Shown here: piece after piece, positions 34,601 through 43,305 of the stretch
Layout: every line of letters begins with the position of its first letter
Numbering within the stretch: the stretch's first letter is position 1
NCBI RefSeq assembly: GCF_008254045.1
Contig: NZ_CP042425.1
Coordinates: 930,001 to 994,000 of the forward strand
Length of the DNA stretch: 64,000 bases
Source: Limnoglobus roseus
Lineage (GTDB): Bacteria > Planctomycetota > Planctomycetia > Gemmatales > Gemmataceae
Direction: 5' to 3'
Program-made: the position numbers and the translations under genes
The notes under the pieces: generated by a model
Databases searched by the model: none
What the model was told of the DNA's origin: nothing
The model's input: the letters and a program-made list of their open reading frames with translations, nothing else

Positions 34601-37600
34601 GGATGACCGTCGCGCCGCCGATGCCGACCTCACCCGCGTCGAGGGTGCCGTTGTTGTTCGCGTCCTCGAACACGAGGTTGCCGAGCGACAGCGAGATCGG
34701 CGAGTACAGCCCGAAGTCCTGCCGCAGGTTCGCGAAGCCGGCGCTGTCCGGGTTGCCGGCCGTGCCGGGGTCGGCGATGGTGATGAGTTCGGTCTGGACG
34801 AACGTGCCGGCCGTGGTGCCGTGGTCCACGCTGTCGGCCGTCTGGCCGGTCGAGGGTTCGAACGGCCCGGTCGGGGACGTGTTCCCGACGCCGTTGCCGG
34901 TGCTGCTGGCGAGGCCCGCCGGCGGGGTGATCCGCACGCGGTACTGGCCGGGGGCCACCGGGAACTGGTAGAGGCCGTTGGCGTCGGTCGTCGTGCTGGC
35001 GAGTACGGCCCCGGTGGAGTCGAGCAAATCGACGGCCACGCCGGCGATGCCGGTTTCCCCGGCGAGCGGGTCGAAGCTGCCGTTGTTGTTCGCGTCCCGC
35101 CAGACGAGGTTGCCGAGCAGAACCGGGCGGAACAGGCCGAAGTCTTGGGCGAGGTTCGCCGTGCCGCCTTCGTCCGGGTTGCCGGTCGGCAGGAGCGTCA
35201 CAGTCGTGCTGATGAACCCGCCGGCCGTCGTGCCGTGGTCGGCGTTGTTGGCGGTGATGCCGGTCGCCGGCTCGTACGGGCCGGTCGCCTTCCCGTTCGC
35301 GCCGGTGCTGCTGATGAACCCGGCCGGCGGGGTGATGCGGACGGTGTAATTCCCGGCCGCGAGGTTGTTGAAGCGGTACAGGCCGTCCGCCCCGGTCGTC
35401 TGCGCGCCGAGGACGTTGCCGCCCGCGTCGAGCAGTTGCACCAGCACGCCCGGCACGGCCGCGTCGGTACCGTTGAACAGGCCGTCGTTGTTCTTGTCTT
35501 CGAAGATGAAGTCGCCGATCGCGAGCGGGCGGAAGAAGCCGAAGTCCTGCCGCAGGTTCGCGTCCTTGGCCGTGACGACCGTGTCCGGGTTGCCGCCGAT
35601 GTCGGTGAGCGTGACCGTGGAGGTCACGAACCGCCCCGACGTGTTCAACGACAAAATCGTGCCGTGGTCGGAGTTGTCGACGTTCGTCTGCGGGGCCGGT
35701 TCGAACGGGCCGGACGCGCTTCCGTTCAAGCCCGTGCTCGTCGTGAAGCCGGTCGGCGTGGTCACGATGATAGTGTACTGGCCCGGTTGCAGGTTGGAGA
35801 ACAGGTACCCGCCACCGCCCGCCGTCGTGGTAGAGGCGATCACGGTGCCGGCCCCGTCGGTCAGACTGACGCCGACGCCGTCGATGCCCTGTTCGCCCGT
35901 GTCGAGGACGCCGTTGTTGTTCGCGTCCTCGAACACGAAGTTCCCGATCGCCAACGGCTGGTAGAAGCCGAAGTCCACGGTCAGGTTTGCCTGCTTGTCG
36001 AGCGTGCCCTGCGGGTTCGCCCCGGCGACGAGGTCGCCTTCGTTGGCCGGCAGGTTCGCTCCCGGCCCGAGGATCGCCACGCCGCTGCGGACGAGGCCAC
36101 CAGTGATCGTCGTGCCGCTGTCATCGCTGTCGGTCACGGTCGGGGCGGCGATAGCGGTCGGGGCCGGCTCGAACGGGCCAGACGCGCTGCCGTTGGTGCC
36201 GGTGCTCGACCGCGTCCCCACCAGCGAGCCAACCGTCGTGTCCACGACGACGACGTAGCTGCCCTGCACGGTGTTCGTGGCCGAAGCGCCGAGGAGGTCG
36301 TCGAAGCGGTAGTACCCGCCGCCGGCCGTGGCCGTCGTGCGGAAGGCGGCCGCACCAGCGTTCAGGTTGCCGCTCGCGTCGAAGTCCGTCGGGCGGTACA
36401 GGCGAACCGTCGCCCCGTCCACGCCCGGCGTACCGCCGTCGCCGCCGTCGATCGTGCCGCTGTTGTTCTTGTCCAGCCAGACGCGGTTGCCGAGGCTGTA
36501 CGATCGGACTAGGCCGAAGTCCTGGACGAGGTTGTCCACGCCCCCGAGCGTGACCGTGTTCGCGCGGATGGTGAACCCGGTCGGGACACTGCCGGCCGTG
36601 GCCTTGCCGTGGTCCTGGTTGTTGACGACGCTGTTCCCCGCGGCCAGGGTGGTTTCGAACGTGCCGTTAATCAGGTCGGCCCCGCTGCCGGTGCTGCTGC
36701 GGTAGCCCGCCGGGCCGACCACCTCAACGATGTAATCGCCGGGCACGAGGCCCGTGAAGAGGTAGTTGCCGACGTTGTTCGTCAGCTGGGTGAAGAGGAG
36801 CGTGCCCGTGCCGTTGTAGAGGTTGACCGTGACGTTCGGGATGCCGACTTCGCCGTTGTCGAACAGGCCGTCATTATCGGTGTCTTCCCAGACGAGGTTG
36901 CCGAGACTCACCCCGGTGACGAACCCGGCGTCGATGTTGTGGTTGCTGTTGCCGACAGGGTTGGCGGTCAAGTTCACCACCGCCAAGGCCGACGTGCCCG
37001 ACGCGGTGAAGTCGGAGTTGCGGAGGTTGCCGTTGGCGTCGTTGGTCGTGCCGTTGCCGGTGTGGGTGGCGTTGGCGGTCGTCAAGGTCAGGCCCGTCAG
37101 AGGGGTCTGTTGGGTGCCCGAGACGTTGGGGATGGTGATCTGATACTGCCCGCCGTTCACCAGCGTCGCGATGCCGTACTTCGCACTGGCCGTGTTCGTG
37201 CCGATGCCGTTGCTGAAGTAGTAGTTACCGTTGGCGTCGGTGACGGCCGTGGCCAGGAGCACGCCGGCCTGGGAACGGAGTTCGATCGTGACGCCCGAGA
37301 TGCCGTTCTCGCCAGGGTCTTGCACGCCGTCGCGGTCGGTGTCGAGCCACACGCGGTTGCCGATTTCGACCGGCGGATCGGTGGCCTGAATGGCGACGAG
37401 GTCGCCGAGGCCGTTCGCCTTGCCGAACGTGCCGTTCGGGTCCGACGGGCTGATCGCCCCTTCGTCCCGGCTGTAGATCTGGTATGACTTCTCCAAGGTC
37501 CCGGAGGTGGAACTAAACCACCGCACACCGCCGGTCCGCAGGCTCCCCAGGTAAACGGGGTCGAAGTGCGTGTTCAGAATGCTGTTGTAACCCGGCAATT

Positions 37601-39491
37601 GGGCGACGCCGCCGAGACTGGTTCCCCCGTGGCCGCCGCCCGCCCCCCCGTTGCCGTAGTCGTCCTGGCTGTAGTATTCGCCGCCCGCTGGGCCCAAGTT
37701 ACTGCCAACCCCCGTGCCGGTCTGACCGGGCGGGTTCGGGTTGGCCCCGTTTTGCTCAAGCGAGAACGCCCCGCCGTTCACGAACGCCTTCAGGAGTTCG
37801 CCGGACGCCACGCCTTCCACCCGACCGGCGGGGTCGCCGTTGAGCGACGGGCCGGCCACCGGCCCGTTGGACTGCGTCCCCCGGCCGGTCTGATCGCCGT
37901 TCCGGTCGCGGATGCTGATGGTCAGATTGCCCTGCGTGTCGAAGGCCAGCCCCGACAACATCGGCTGGGGGTACTGCGAGGCGAAGCCGGCGTCGATCGC
38001 GGGGTTGGGGGCGGCGGGATTGGCCGCCAGCACCCGGTCGTACGTCGGCGACCAGGGGTTGTAATTGTCACTGCCGCCGAAGCTCAACCCACGGTTGTAG
38101 CTGAGGTCGAAGCCGACGCCGTTACCCGTCGTGTCGTTGACCAGCGACGCGCCAAACGTGTTCGTCGCCGGGTTGAAGGCGTACACGTAGCCGCGGAGGT
38201 TTGCCCGCACCGCCGGGGTGCTTTCGGCCGAGTCCACGAGGCCGACGTAGACAAGCCCATTCTGAACCTGCACCGCCCAAGCCCGCACGTCCGACGCGGC
38301 CACGCCCGCCGGAGTGGGGACGCTAATCGCCCGGATGTTCGAGGTGTTGGCCGTACCGTCCGGGTTCACCGAAATGATGTACAGGCGGTTGTCCGCGAGG
38401 TTCATCACGTAGACGGTGCTGCCGTCGGCGCTCACGTCGAGGCCGCCGAACCCGCTCTTGCCGACCGCGTTCCAGCCGGTGTTGTCGCCGTCCCGGTCGT
38501 AGTCATACCCGGCCGCGGCGCGGGCGGTGAAGTACGCCCCGAACCCGCCGGTCGTGTCGATGGACGGAATCGCGGTGTTCGTGCTGATATCGGTTGCGGA
38601 GAGCCCCTGGAGGTTGATCCACACGTTCGCCGTGGTCACGGAGTTGGGCGTGTCGGTCGCCGGCAGGTCGAAATTGAAGATCGCCCCGGTCGGGTTGGCG
38701 ACCGGCGCGAGGCCGCTGTGCCGCTTCACGAACGCCGCCGCGTAGCCTTCTTTCTGAGTCCGGTTGTACCCGAGGCCCCAGGTCGTACCGACCACCGATG
38801 CGGGAATGGCAATGGCGTGCTCAGCCGGCGTCTGCACGTTCGACTGCGTCGAGTCCAACTGCTGCACAGAACCCGATGCGTACGGGAAACTGATGATGGC
38901 CGGGGTCGTGTTCCCGACGGCCGTACCGTACCGGTACTCGGACGTGATGATGAGCGGATTGTCCTGGTAGTAGTCGATCGCCCGGACGACGCCGAGGTTG
39001 GCGCTGCCGGCCCCGTCGGTGACGAACTGCGTCGTCGTGGCGTTGCCGTTCGCGCCTCCGTGCGGCCCGGCGACGTAACCCGCGGGCAGCCCGGTGAACT
39101 CGACGCGGTATTGCTGACCGGCCGTCGTGGCGTTCGTGGACCACGCCCCACCAGCGGCCGTCGTGGTCTGCGCGACCTGAGCGCCGGCCGCGTTGTAGAC
39201 CGTCACCGTCACGCCGGCCACGCCGACGTCAACGGCCGTGGAGATCGTCCCGATTTGGCCCGCGTTCCCGGGGTTCGTACCGCCGAGGTTCGTCAATTGG
39301 GTCGTCGTGTCGAAAACGCCGTTGGCGTTATAGTCCTGGAACACGAAGCCCGAAACGGTCGGCACCTCCCGAGCTTCCAGCGCCAGAGTGCCCAGTTTGA
39401 TACTGCGAGCCTCAAGGGGCCGCGGGGCGCAGATCAGGGGGCGGCGCATCAGGGCACGGGCACGCCGAACGAAGAACGACTCTGGGGACAT
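31668..39491 (-). CDS. Giant surface protein with SdrD-B and FG-GAP repeats
   Basis: A 2607-residue secreted protein. The basic N-terminus with ALEAREVPTVSGFVFQDYN is the LEAREVP-type leader seen on large Gemmata-type exported proteins. One SdrD-B-like unit (about 45) is followed by a unique region (about 150-690) that looks like a beta-propeller or lectin part. About eleven SdrD-B/Cna-B-like beta-sandwich repeats follow, starting near residues 707, 862, 997, 1180, 1322, 1459, 1600, 1729, 1864, 1994 and 2109. Each has a calcium-loop-like phrase such as DANNNGVLDTGE. Five FG-GAP/VCBS repeats (GDVNGDGKADIIVGAE type) end the protein at about 2310-2607. There is no LPXTG signal and no clear membrane anchor. 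It is probably a calcium-stiffened adhesin or surface fibre. AGAGGA precedes ATG 39491. Confidence 0.9.
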   Translation of the reverse strand: MSPESFFVRRARALMRRPLICAPRPLEARSIKLGTLALEAREVPTVSGFVFQDYNANGVFDTTTQLTNLGGTNPGNAGQIGTISTAVDVGVAGVTVTVYNAAGAQVAQTTTAAGGAWSTNATTAGQQYRVEFTGLPAGYVAGPHGGANGNATTTQFVTDGAGSANLGVVRAIDYYQDNPLIITSEYRYGTAVGNTTPAIISFPYASGSVQQLDSTQSNVQTPAEHAIAIPASVVGTTWGLGYNRTQKEGYAAAFVKRHSGLAPVANPTGAIFNFDLPATDTPNSVTTANVWINLQGLSATDISTNTAIPSIDTTGGFGAYFTARAAAGYDYDRDGDNTGWNAVGKSGFGGLDVSADGSTVYVMNLADNRLYIISVNPDGTANTSNIRAISVPTPAGVAASDVRAWAVQVQNGLVYVGLVDSAESTPAVRANLRGYVYAFNPATNTFGASLVNDTTGNGVGFDLSYNRGLSFGGSDNYNPWSPTYDRVLAANPAAPNPAIDAGFASQYPQPMLSGLAFDTQGNLTISIRDRNGDQTGRGTQSNGPVAGPSLNGDPAGRVEGVASGELLKAFVNGGAFSLEQNGANPNPPGQTGTGVGSNLGPAGGEYYSQDDYGNGGAGGGHGGTSLGGVAQLPGYNSILNTHFDPVYLGSLRTGGVRWFSSTSGTLEKSYQIYSRDEGAISPSDPNGTFGKANGLGDLVAIQATDPPVEIGNRVWLDTDRDGVQDPGENGISGVTIELRSQAGVLLATAVTDANGNYYFSNGIGTNTASAKYGIATLVNGGQYQITIPNVSGTQQTPLTGLTLTTANATHTGNGTTNDANGNLRNSDFTASGTSALAVVNLTANPVGNSNHNIDAGFVTGVSLGNLVWEDTDNDGLFDNGEVGIPNVTVNLYNGTGTLLFTQLTNNVGNYLFTGLVPGDYIVEVVGPAGYRSSTGSGADLINGTFETTLAAGNSVVNNQDHGKATAGSVPTGFTIRANTVTLGGVDNLVQDFGLVRSYSLGNRVWLDKNNSGTIDGGDGGTPGVDGATVRLYRPTDFDASGNLNAGAAAFRTTATAGGGYYRFDDLLGASATNTVQGSYVVVVDTTVGSLVGTRSSTGTNGSASGPFEPAPTAIAAPTVTDSDDSGTTITGGLVRSGVAILGPGANLPANEGDLVAGANPQGTLDKQANLTVDFGFYQPLAIGNFVFEDANNNGVLDTGEQGIDGVGVSLTDGAGTVIASTTTAGGGGYLFSNLQPGQYTIIVTTPTGFTTSTGLNGSASGPFEPAPQTNVDNSDHGTILSLNTSGRFVTSTVTLTDIGGNPDTVVTAKDANLRQDFGFFRPLAIGDFIFEDKNNDGLFNGTDAAVPGVLVQLLDAGGNVLGAQTTGADGLYRFNNLAAGNYTVRITPPAGFISSTGANGKATGPYEPATGITANNADHGTTAGGFISTTVTLLPTGNPDEGGTANLAQDFGLFRPVLLGNLVWRDANNNGSFDPLAGETGIAGVAVDLLDSTGAVLASTTTDANGLYQFPVAPGQYRVRITPPAGLASSTGNGVGNTSPTGPFEPSTGQTADSVDHGTTAGTFVQTELITIADPGTAGNPDSAGFANLRQDFGLYSPISLSLGNLVFEDANNNGTLDAGEVGIGGATVILSDAGGNQIGFTTTDGAGAYRFDNLPPGTYTVQVVAPAGYRNSDGVFTADSTDHGVIDPTTPNAASTTVTLTDPAVAPNPDESGKANLRQDFGFYQPQAIGNLVFVDTNNNGVLDTGETGLAGVSVQLLQNGNVLANTTTDANGNYLFSNLTSGAYLVRIVTPAGYATSTGTNGSATGAFEPGISDGTDNADHGSATAGGTISTATVTLTPGATNPDGLDNLRQDFGLIQPLSFGNTVFVDKNLNGTLDAGEVTLPGATVRLLNPDGSVVVSATTGADGKYQFTNLVAGSYIVELVPPTGYTLTPVTVDPTANTGNQNIGSQVGTSIRANVTLAPGGAPLIEGNTDGNNFVNGDFGLVAPPIAQVSGYVYRDPNLDGKYVRGTSPTGDTPIGVVTITLTDANGVVVATTKTNGDGFYQFTGLTPGTYTISETQPAGLLDGLDTPGTLGGSSPANDKLTVTLVANDDGQNYNFGEYQPTQVAGYVWVDANKNCTFDAGEATLANVPITISGTAFAGTSFSRPLTAADVPGGLTILTDASGHYSFPILPPGIYSVTRGALPAADAAVYFDWCEQIDDRRTPAPTATPNLFSNVSTTPEVTRGNLNFGVAPRSPVVPPTDPSKTDFLGSSGNTGGTGGTGGTNPNDVHDTTPGGPSSPLVQSSPTFSTSNTTRASAYTVIASGVGMAPLVRVMDYATGGEKFRITPYEASFTGGVRVAQGDVNGDGIDDIVTTTGVGGGPRTRVFDGATGLPIMDFFAFEPNFRGGTFVAVGDVNGDGKADIIVGAEVGGGPRITTFSGADGSVLNNFFAFDSTQRGGVRVAAGDFNGDGRADIVATTGMGVPTRVRVFDGTNVAATPIRDFAPYEASFTGGVNLAVGDFNGDGKPDIIVGAEAGGGPRAQVFSGLDLSVLYNSFAYESTFTGGVRVAAQDVNGDGKADLVTVPGSGGAARVRVINAVTGADIDSYYAFDSTFVGGAYVG

Positions 39492-39958
39492 CAGTCGAAT
39501 CCTCTCGATGGAGAAAGTCGCGGAATGGTTCGGCCGCTTCCCGCAGCCGCATGATGATCCAAAAGCTCGACGAGGTGGATCGTATGGGTCGTCAACTTAC
39601 CCAACTTACCGAAACCGCGTCCGAACGGCGAACGGGGGGCGAGCCGTAACGCACCGACTGTCGAGTGTTGGGTGGTAGCTTGAGACATCACCAGATGCTA
39701 TCGAGTTGGCGATTTCGGCGACTTCATCCCTGGAAATCGCCCCGTCGGAACTTTCCCGGCGCGGGCTGAACCGACTCTCGCGATCCGCAGTCGCGTCTCA
39801 TCTGGTCAACCGCCCCAACCGCTTCGGTCGTGCGAAACGACTCCGCCCGCACACACGGCCGGAACTCGATCTCCGAATTGCGACGAGGGGCTGTCCGCTC
39901 CGCTTGTGGCAGACCCGTGGGTGAAGGGAGCGGTGAACGGGGACAAGTCTGTCCCGAA
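39492..39958. other. Intergenic region upstream of the giant gene
   Basis: 467 bp between the giant gene start (left) and the glycosyltransferase stop (right). It should hold the promoter of the giant gene, but I cannot point to a convincing -35/-10 pair. It contains a small direct repeat (GGTAAGTTG twice on the minus strand near 39590) and a weak 6-bp hairpin at 39940-39955 next to the glycosyltransferase stop. No RNA gene or credible ORF is seen. Confidence 0.4.
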
Positions 39959-41068
39959 TCACGTCTCGACTTCAGCTGCCCGCCGCGTGCGCTGCCACAC
40001 CATTTCCCGCGGGACGAAACCGCCGAGGGTGACACCCACGAGTCGGGCGACGATCCAGGGGGCACTCAGAAGGTAGCCAATCCGCCGCCACGTCAGGCCG
40101 ACCTGCGCCGCCGCGTAGAGGTAGACGCCGCCGGTCAGCAGCACAAGCACGCCGTACCACGCGGCTAGCGTGAAGTTCGCCGCCACCCCAACGAGCAGTC
40201 CCGTCGCCAGCAATTGGGCCAGCACCAGCGGCTTGCTCTCCACGCACCGCAGGACAAAGCCGGGGCCGCCGAACAACGCGGCCCGCCAGCGGCGGCGTTG
40301 CTGGTACAGGTCGCCTTGCCGCGTCGGCGTTTCCGACCGCACGAGCGGCCGCCCTTCGAACCGCACGCGAACGCCGCCGGCCGCGAGGCGGTCGGAGTAC
40401 TCCGCGTCTTCCGTCAGGCCGAAGTCCTGCCACGGGAATCGCTCCAGCACGTCCCGCCGGAAGCACATGCCCGACCCCCGTAGCGGCACCGGCCGCCCGA
40501 CGCGGTCCTTCCCGGCCGACAGGAGGTTGTCGAAGACGTTGCCCATCGCCCCGACGAAGCTCGTACTCGCGTCGTCGGCGTTCCGCGTAAGGACCGCACA
40601 CTGCACCGCTTCCGCCCCGCCTTCGAGGTGGGCGTCCAGCACGCGGAAGGTTTCCGGCTCGATTTGACAATCGGCGTCCAGGATCAGCACCGCGTCCGGC
40701 CGTTCCGCGAGAATTGATTCCAGCCCGAGCGCGAGGGCATAGCCCTTCCCACGCTGAACCGCGTCGGTGCGTTCCAGGGCCGTGACGCCGAACTGCTGTG
40801 CGAGGCGGGTCGTGCCGTCGGTGCAGTTGTCCGCGACGACCACGACTGTTCGCAGTTCCGCCGGGTAGTCGGCCTTCAAGATCGACTCCAACGAAAGGCC
40901 GAGCGAGAGTTCCTCGTCGTGGGCCGGGATCAGTACCGCGATCCGACGGTTCGGGCGGTCCGACGGGGCGAGCGACCGCCGCTGGCCGAGGAGTGCGAAG
41001 CCGACGTAGTACAGGCACGCGGCCGTCGCGGGCACGAGGAATATCAAGGCTACCAGCAGTGCGATCAT
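39959..41068 (-). CDS. Family 2 glycosyltransferase, membrane-bound
   Basis: A 369-residue processive-type GT2 enzyme that transfers a sugar from a nucleotide sugar, probably for envelope polysaccharide. An N-terminal helix (4-27) is followed by the GT-A core: VLIPAHDEELSLGLSLESIL, the DAD motif at 131-133 (LILDADCQI), TEDAEYSDRL and the QQRRRWR (QxxRW-type) motif at about 256-262. Two or three C-terminal helices follow (about 285-350). The acceptor is unknown. It is divergent from lpxA, with 146 bp between the start codons. ATG at 41068. Confidence 0.88.
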   Translation of the reverse strand: MIALLVALIFLVPATAACLYYVGFALLGQRRSLAPSDRPNRRIAVLIPAHDEELSLGLSLESILKADYPAELRTVVVVADNCTDGTTRLAQQFGVTALERTDAVQRGKGYALALGLESILAERPDAVLILDADCQIEPETFRVLDAHLEGGAEAVQCAVLTRNADDASTSFVGAMGNVFDNLLSAGKDRVGRPVPLRGSGMCFRRDVLERFPWQDFGLTEDAEYSDRLAAGGVRVRFEGRPLVRSETPTRQGDLYQQRRRWRAALFGGPGFVLRCVESKPLVLAQLLATGLLVGVAANFTLAAWYGVLVLLTGGVYLYAAAQVGLTWRRIGYLLSAPWIVARLVGVTLGGFVPREMVWQRTRRAAEVET

Positions 41069-41214
41069 GGGTTCGCCGACCTCGGGGTGCGGGTTCCGGG
41101 CGTTCAGGGTACGCCATCCCGCGGGATTCGTGGAAGCCGAACTTCGCCTTGCCCAGTTTCCGTCGATTGGGTACTTTCGCGGCCACCGAAACTACCGGGC
41201 TGGAAGGACGCCGC

Positions 41215-42045
41215 ATGAGCGACGCTACTACACCACTGATTCACCCGACGGCCGTGATCTCGGCCGAGGCCGAACTCGCGGCCGACGTTCGCGTCGGGCC
41301 GTATGCGGTCATCGACGGGCCGGTCCGCCTCGGGGCCGGGTGCGTCGTCCGGGCGCACGCGCAACTCGTCGGCCCCCTGACGGCCGGCGAGGATAACGAC
41401 TTCGGCCGCAGCTGTGTGATCGGCGAACGGCCACAGCACCTGGCGTACAAGGGCGAACCGACGGGCGTGACCATCGGCCACCGGAACACCTTCCGCGAGC
41501 ACGTCACCATCCACCGCGGGATGCCGGTCGGTGCCGGCCGCGGCGTCACGACCCTCGGCGACGGCAACTACCTCATGTGCGGCAGCCACCTCGGGCACGA
41601 TTGCATCGTTGGCAACAACGCCATCATCGTGAACAGTGCCCTGCTCGGCGGCCACTGCGAAGTCGGCGACCGCGCGCTCATCTCGGGCAACGCCGGCATC
41701 CATCAGAATTGCCGCATCGGCCGGCTGGCACTGGTCCGCGGGCTGGCGATCGTGTCGATGGACGTGCCGCCGTTCTGGATCGTGCAATCGCCGAACAGCG
41801 CCGCCGGCGTGAACCTCATCGGCATGCGGCGGGCCGGGATACCGTCGGCCGACATCCAGGCCGTGCGGAAGGCGTTCAACATTCTCTACCGCGGCGGACT
41901 GATCCTCTCGCTGGCCGTCGCCAAGATCGAGGCGGACCTCGGGGCCAGCCCGACGATTCAAGAACTGATTCAGTTCATCCGCACGACGAAGCGCGGCATC
42001 CCCGGCTCGCACCGCCACAACAACGACGAAGCTCAAGCGGCCTGA
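41215..42045 (+). CDS. lpxA: Acyl-ACP--UDP-N-acetylglucosamine O-acyltransferase
   Basis: A 276-residue left-handed beta-helix enzyme that starts lipid A synthesis by adding a 3-hydroxyacyl chain to UDP-GlcNAc. Hexapeptide repeats (IHPTAVISAEAELAADVRVG, then VGNNAIIVNSALLGGHCEVG) fill residues 8-190. The catalytic His lies in GSHLGHDCIVGN. GNAGIHQNCRIG and NLIGMRRAGIP match LpxA rather than LpxD. No lpxB, lpxD or fabZ lies nearby, as is common in planctomycetes. ATG 41215 was chosen because the conserved N-terminus starts there, although the frame is open upstream. It is followed 4 nt later by a glycosyltransferase gene. Confidence 0.9.
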   Translation: MSDATTPLIHPTAVISAEAELAADVRVGPYAVIDGPVRLGAGCVVRAHAQLVGPLTAGEDNDFGRSCVIGERPQHLAYKGEPTGVTIGHRNTFREHVTIHRGMPVGAGRGVTTLGDGNYLMCGSHLGHDCIVGNNAIIVNSALLGGHCEVGDRALISGNAGIHQNCRIGRLALVRGLAIVSMDVPPFWIVQSPNSAAGVNLIGMRRAGIPSADIQAVRKAFNILYRGGLILSLAVAKIEADLGASPTIQELIQFIRTTKRGIPGSHRHNNDEAQAA

Positions 42046-42049
42046 ACCC

Positions 42050-43291
42050 ATGCCCAACCTTGATCCCGCTTCGAACACCCTCTCCCTCCTCCGACGGCTG
42101 CCGCGGTGGGCCGTCGTCGTGTGGATCGTGCTCCTCGTCGGCGTCATCGGCCGGGTGGCAAAAGCCTCGCCGCTGTCCGGCACGGTCGTGCCGATCTACC
42201 TGACAGCGGGCGAGCGGTGGCTGCACGGCGAAGACATCTACGCCCCCGCGCCGCCGCACGACGTGTACCGCAACCCGCCCGGCGTGGCCGCGTTCTTCGC
42301 TCCGTTGTCGCTACTCCCGCCGAAGACGGCCGCCATCCTCTGGCGACTCTTCGGCGTGGCCCTCTACGTGACTGGCCTCTTGAAGTTGCTACGCCAGGCC
42401 CCGGTCGAAGCGGCCACGAGCCGGCAACTCGGCCTCCTCGCGTTCCTGGCGGCGCTCCTCATCATCCCGAGTTTCAACAACGGCCAGGTGAACGTCGCAA
42501 TCATCGGCAGCCTGCTGCACGCGACGGCCGACTTCCGCCGCGGCCACCTCTGGCGGGCGGCGGCGTGGATCGCCTTCGCGAGCTTCTTCAAGATTTACCC
42601 ACTGGCCCTCGGCCTGCTGTTCTGCGTCGTCGCCCCGCGGTTCCTCGTGCGGCTGGTGCCCACCATCGTCGTGGCCGCCCTACTGCCGTTCGCCTGTCAG
42701 CAGTCGGACTACGTGGCCGCGATGCACAACCGGCTGGTCGAATTTCTGGAACTGGAAGGCCACTTCCGCGCAATCCTGACCCGTGCCCCGTGGGACTGGA
42801 CGATCATCGCCCGCGTGTGGTTCGACGTGCAAATTTCGAAGGACACGAGCCAACTCGTGTCCGCGGCCGCCGGCCTGACGTTCGCGGTCGTCGTCGGGTT
42901 CGCCCGGTGGCGGCGGCCGGAGGCGGCGATCGGCACCGCGTTTTCGCTCGGCTGCATTTGGATGACGCTCTTCGGCCCGGCGACGGAGAACTCGACGTAC
43001 ACGCTCCTGGCCCCGGCCGCGGCGCTCCTGATGTTGAACCGCCCGTGGTACCGTCAGCCGGTCGGCTTGGCGGCGGCCACCCTGCTGGCGCTGCCGATCT
43101 TGCGCGGCCTGTTCCCGAGTAGCGAGGTGATGCCGTTGCGGACGGCCCAACCGTTCGCGGCGATTCTCTTGTTGGGCCTGACGGTGAGCGACGTGCTGCG
43201 CTCCCGCCGTCCGGTAGAAATGCAAGAAGCCCAGGCGTTGCTACGGCCGGGCTTCCCGTCGATCACGTCCCGCGAAGCGGGCGGGGTTTAG
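42050..43291 (+). CDS. DUF2029 (GT87-type) polyprenyl-sugar glycosyltransferase
   Basis: A 413-residue integral membrane protein with about ten helices. GEDIYAPAPPHDVYRNPPGV near the N-terminus, PPKTAAILWRLFGVALY, NNGQVNVAIIG and FFKIYPLALGLLF are characteristic of DUF2029/GT87 enzymes, which use lipid-linked sugars (mannosyltransferases in actinobacteria) on the outer face of the inner membrane. The product here is unknown. It begins 4 nt after the lpxA stop, so the two are almost certainly cotranscribed, tying it to lipid A or envelope glycan assembly. ATG at 42050. Confidence 0.8.
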   Translation: MPNLDPASNTLSLLRRLPRWAVVVWIVLLVGVIGRVAKASPLSGTVVPIYLTAGERWLHGEDIYAPAPPHDVYRNPPGVAAFFAPLSLLPPKTAAILWRLFGVALYVTGLLKLLRQAPVEAATSRQLGLLAFLAALLIIPSFNNGQVNVAIIGSLLHATADFRRGHLWRAAAWIAFASFFKIYPLALGLLFCVVAPRFLVRLVPTIVVAALLPFACQQSDYVAAMHNRLVEFLELEGHFRAILTRAPWDWTIIARVWFDVQISKDTSQLVSAAAGLTFAVVVGFARWRRPEAAIGTAFSLGCIWMTLFGPATENSTYTLLAPAAALLMLNRPWYRQPVGLAAATLLALPILRGLFPSSEVMPLRTAQPFAAILLLGLTVSDVLRSRRPVEMQEAQALLRPGFPSITSREAGGV

Positions 43292-43305
43292 CCTTCGTCG
43301 CGGGG

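Noticed and set aside
34440..36512. Long plus-strand open frames opposite the giant surface protein
   Set aside because: Their Arg/Val/Gly-rich sequences repeat in step with the SdrD-B repeats of the minus strand and have no fold or start signal of their own.
31900..37400. Regular repeats suggesting a CRISPR array
   Set aside because: Repeat period is about 400 bp and in frame; the repeats encode SdrD-B and FG-GAP units.
39492..39691. 66-codon minus-strand frame upstream of the giant protein as an N-terminal extension
   Set aside because: It runs up to the giant gene start region without protein-like sequence; the ATG at 39491 has a good ribosome-binding site and begins the conserved leader.
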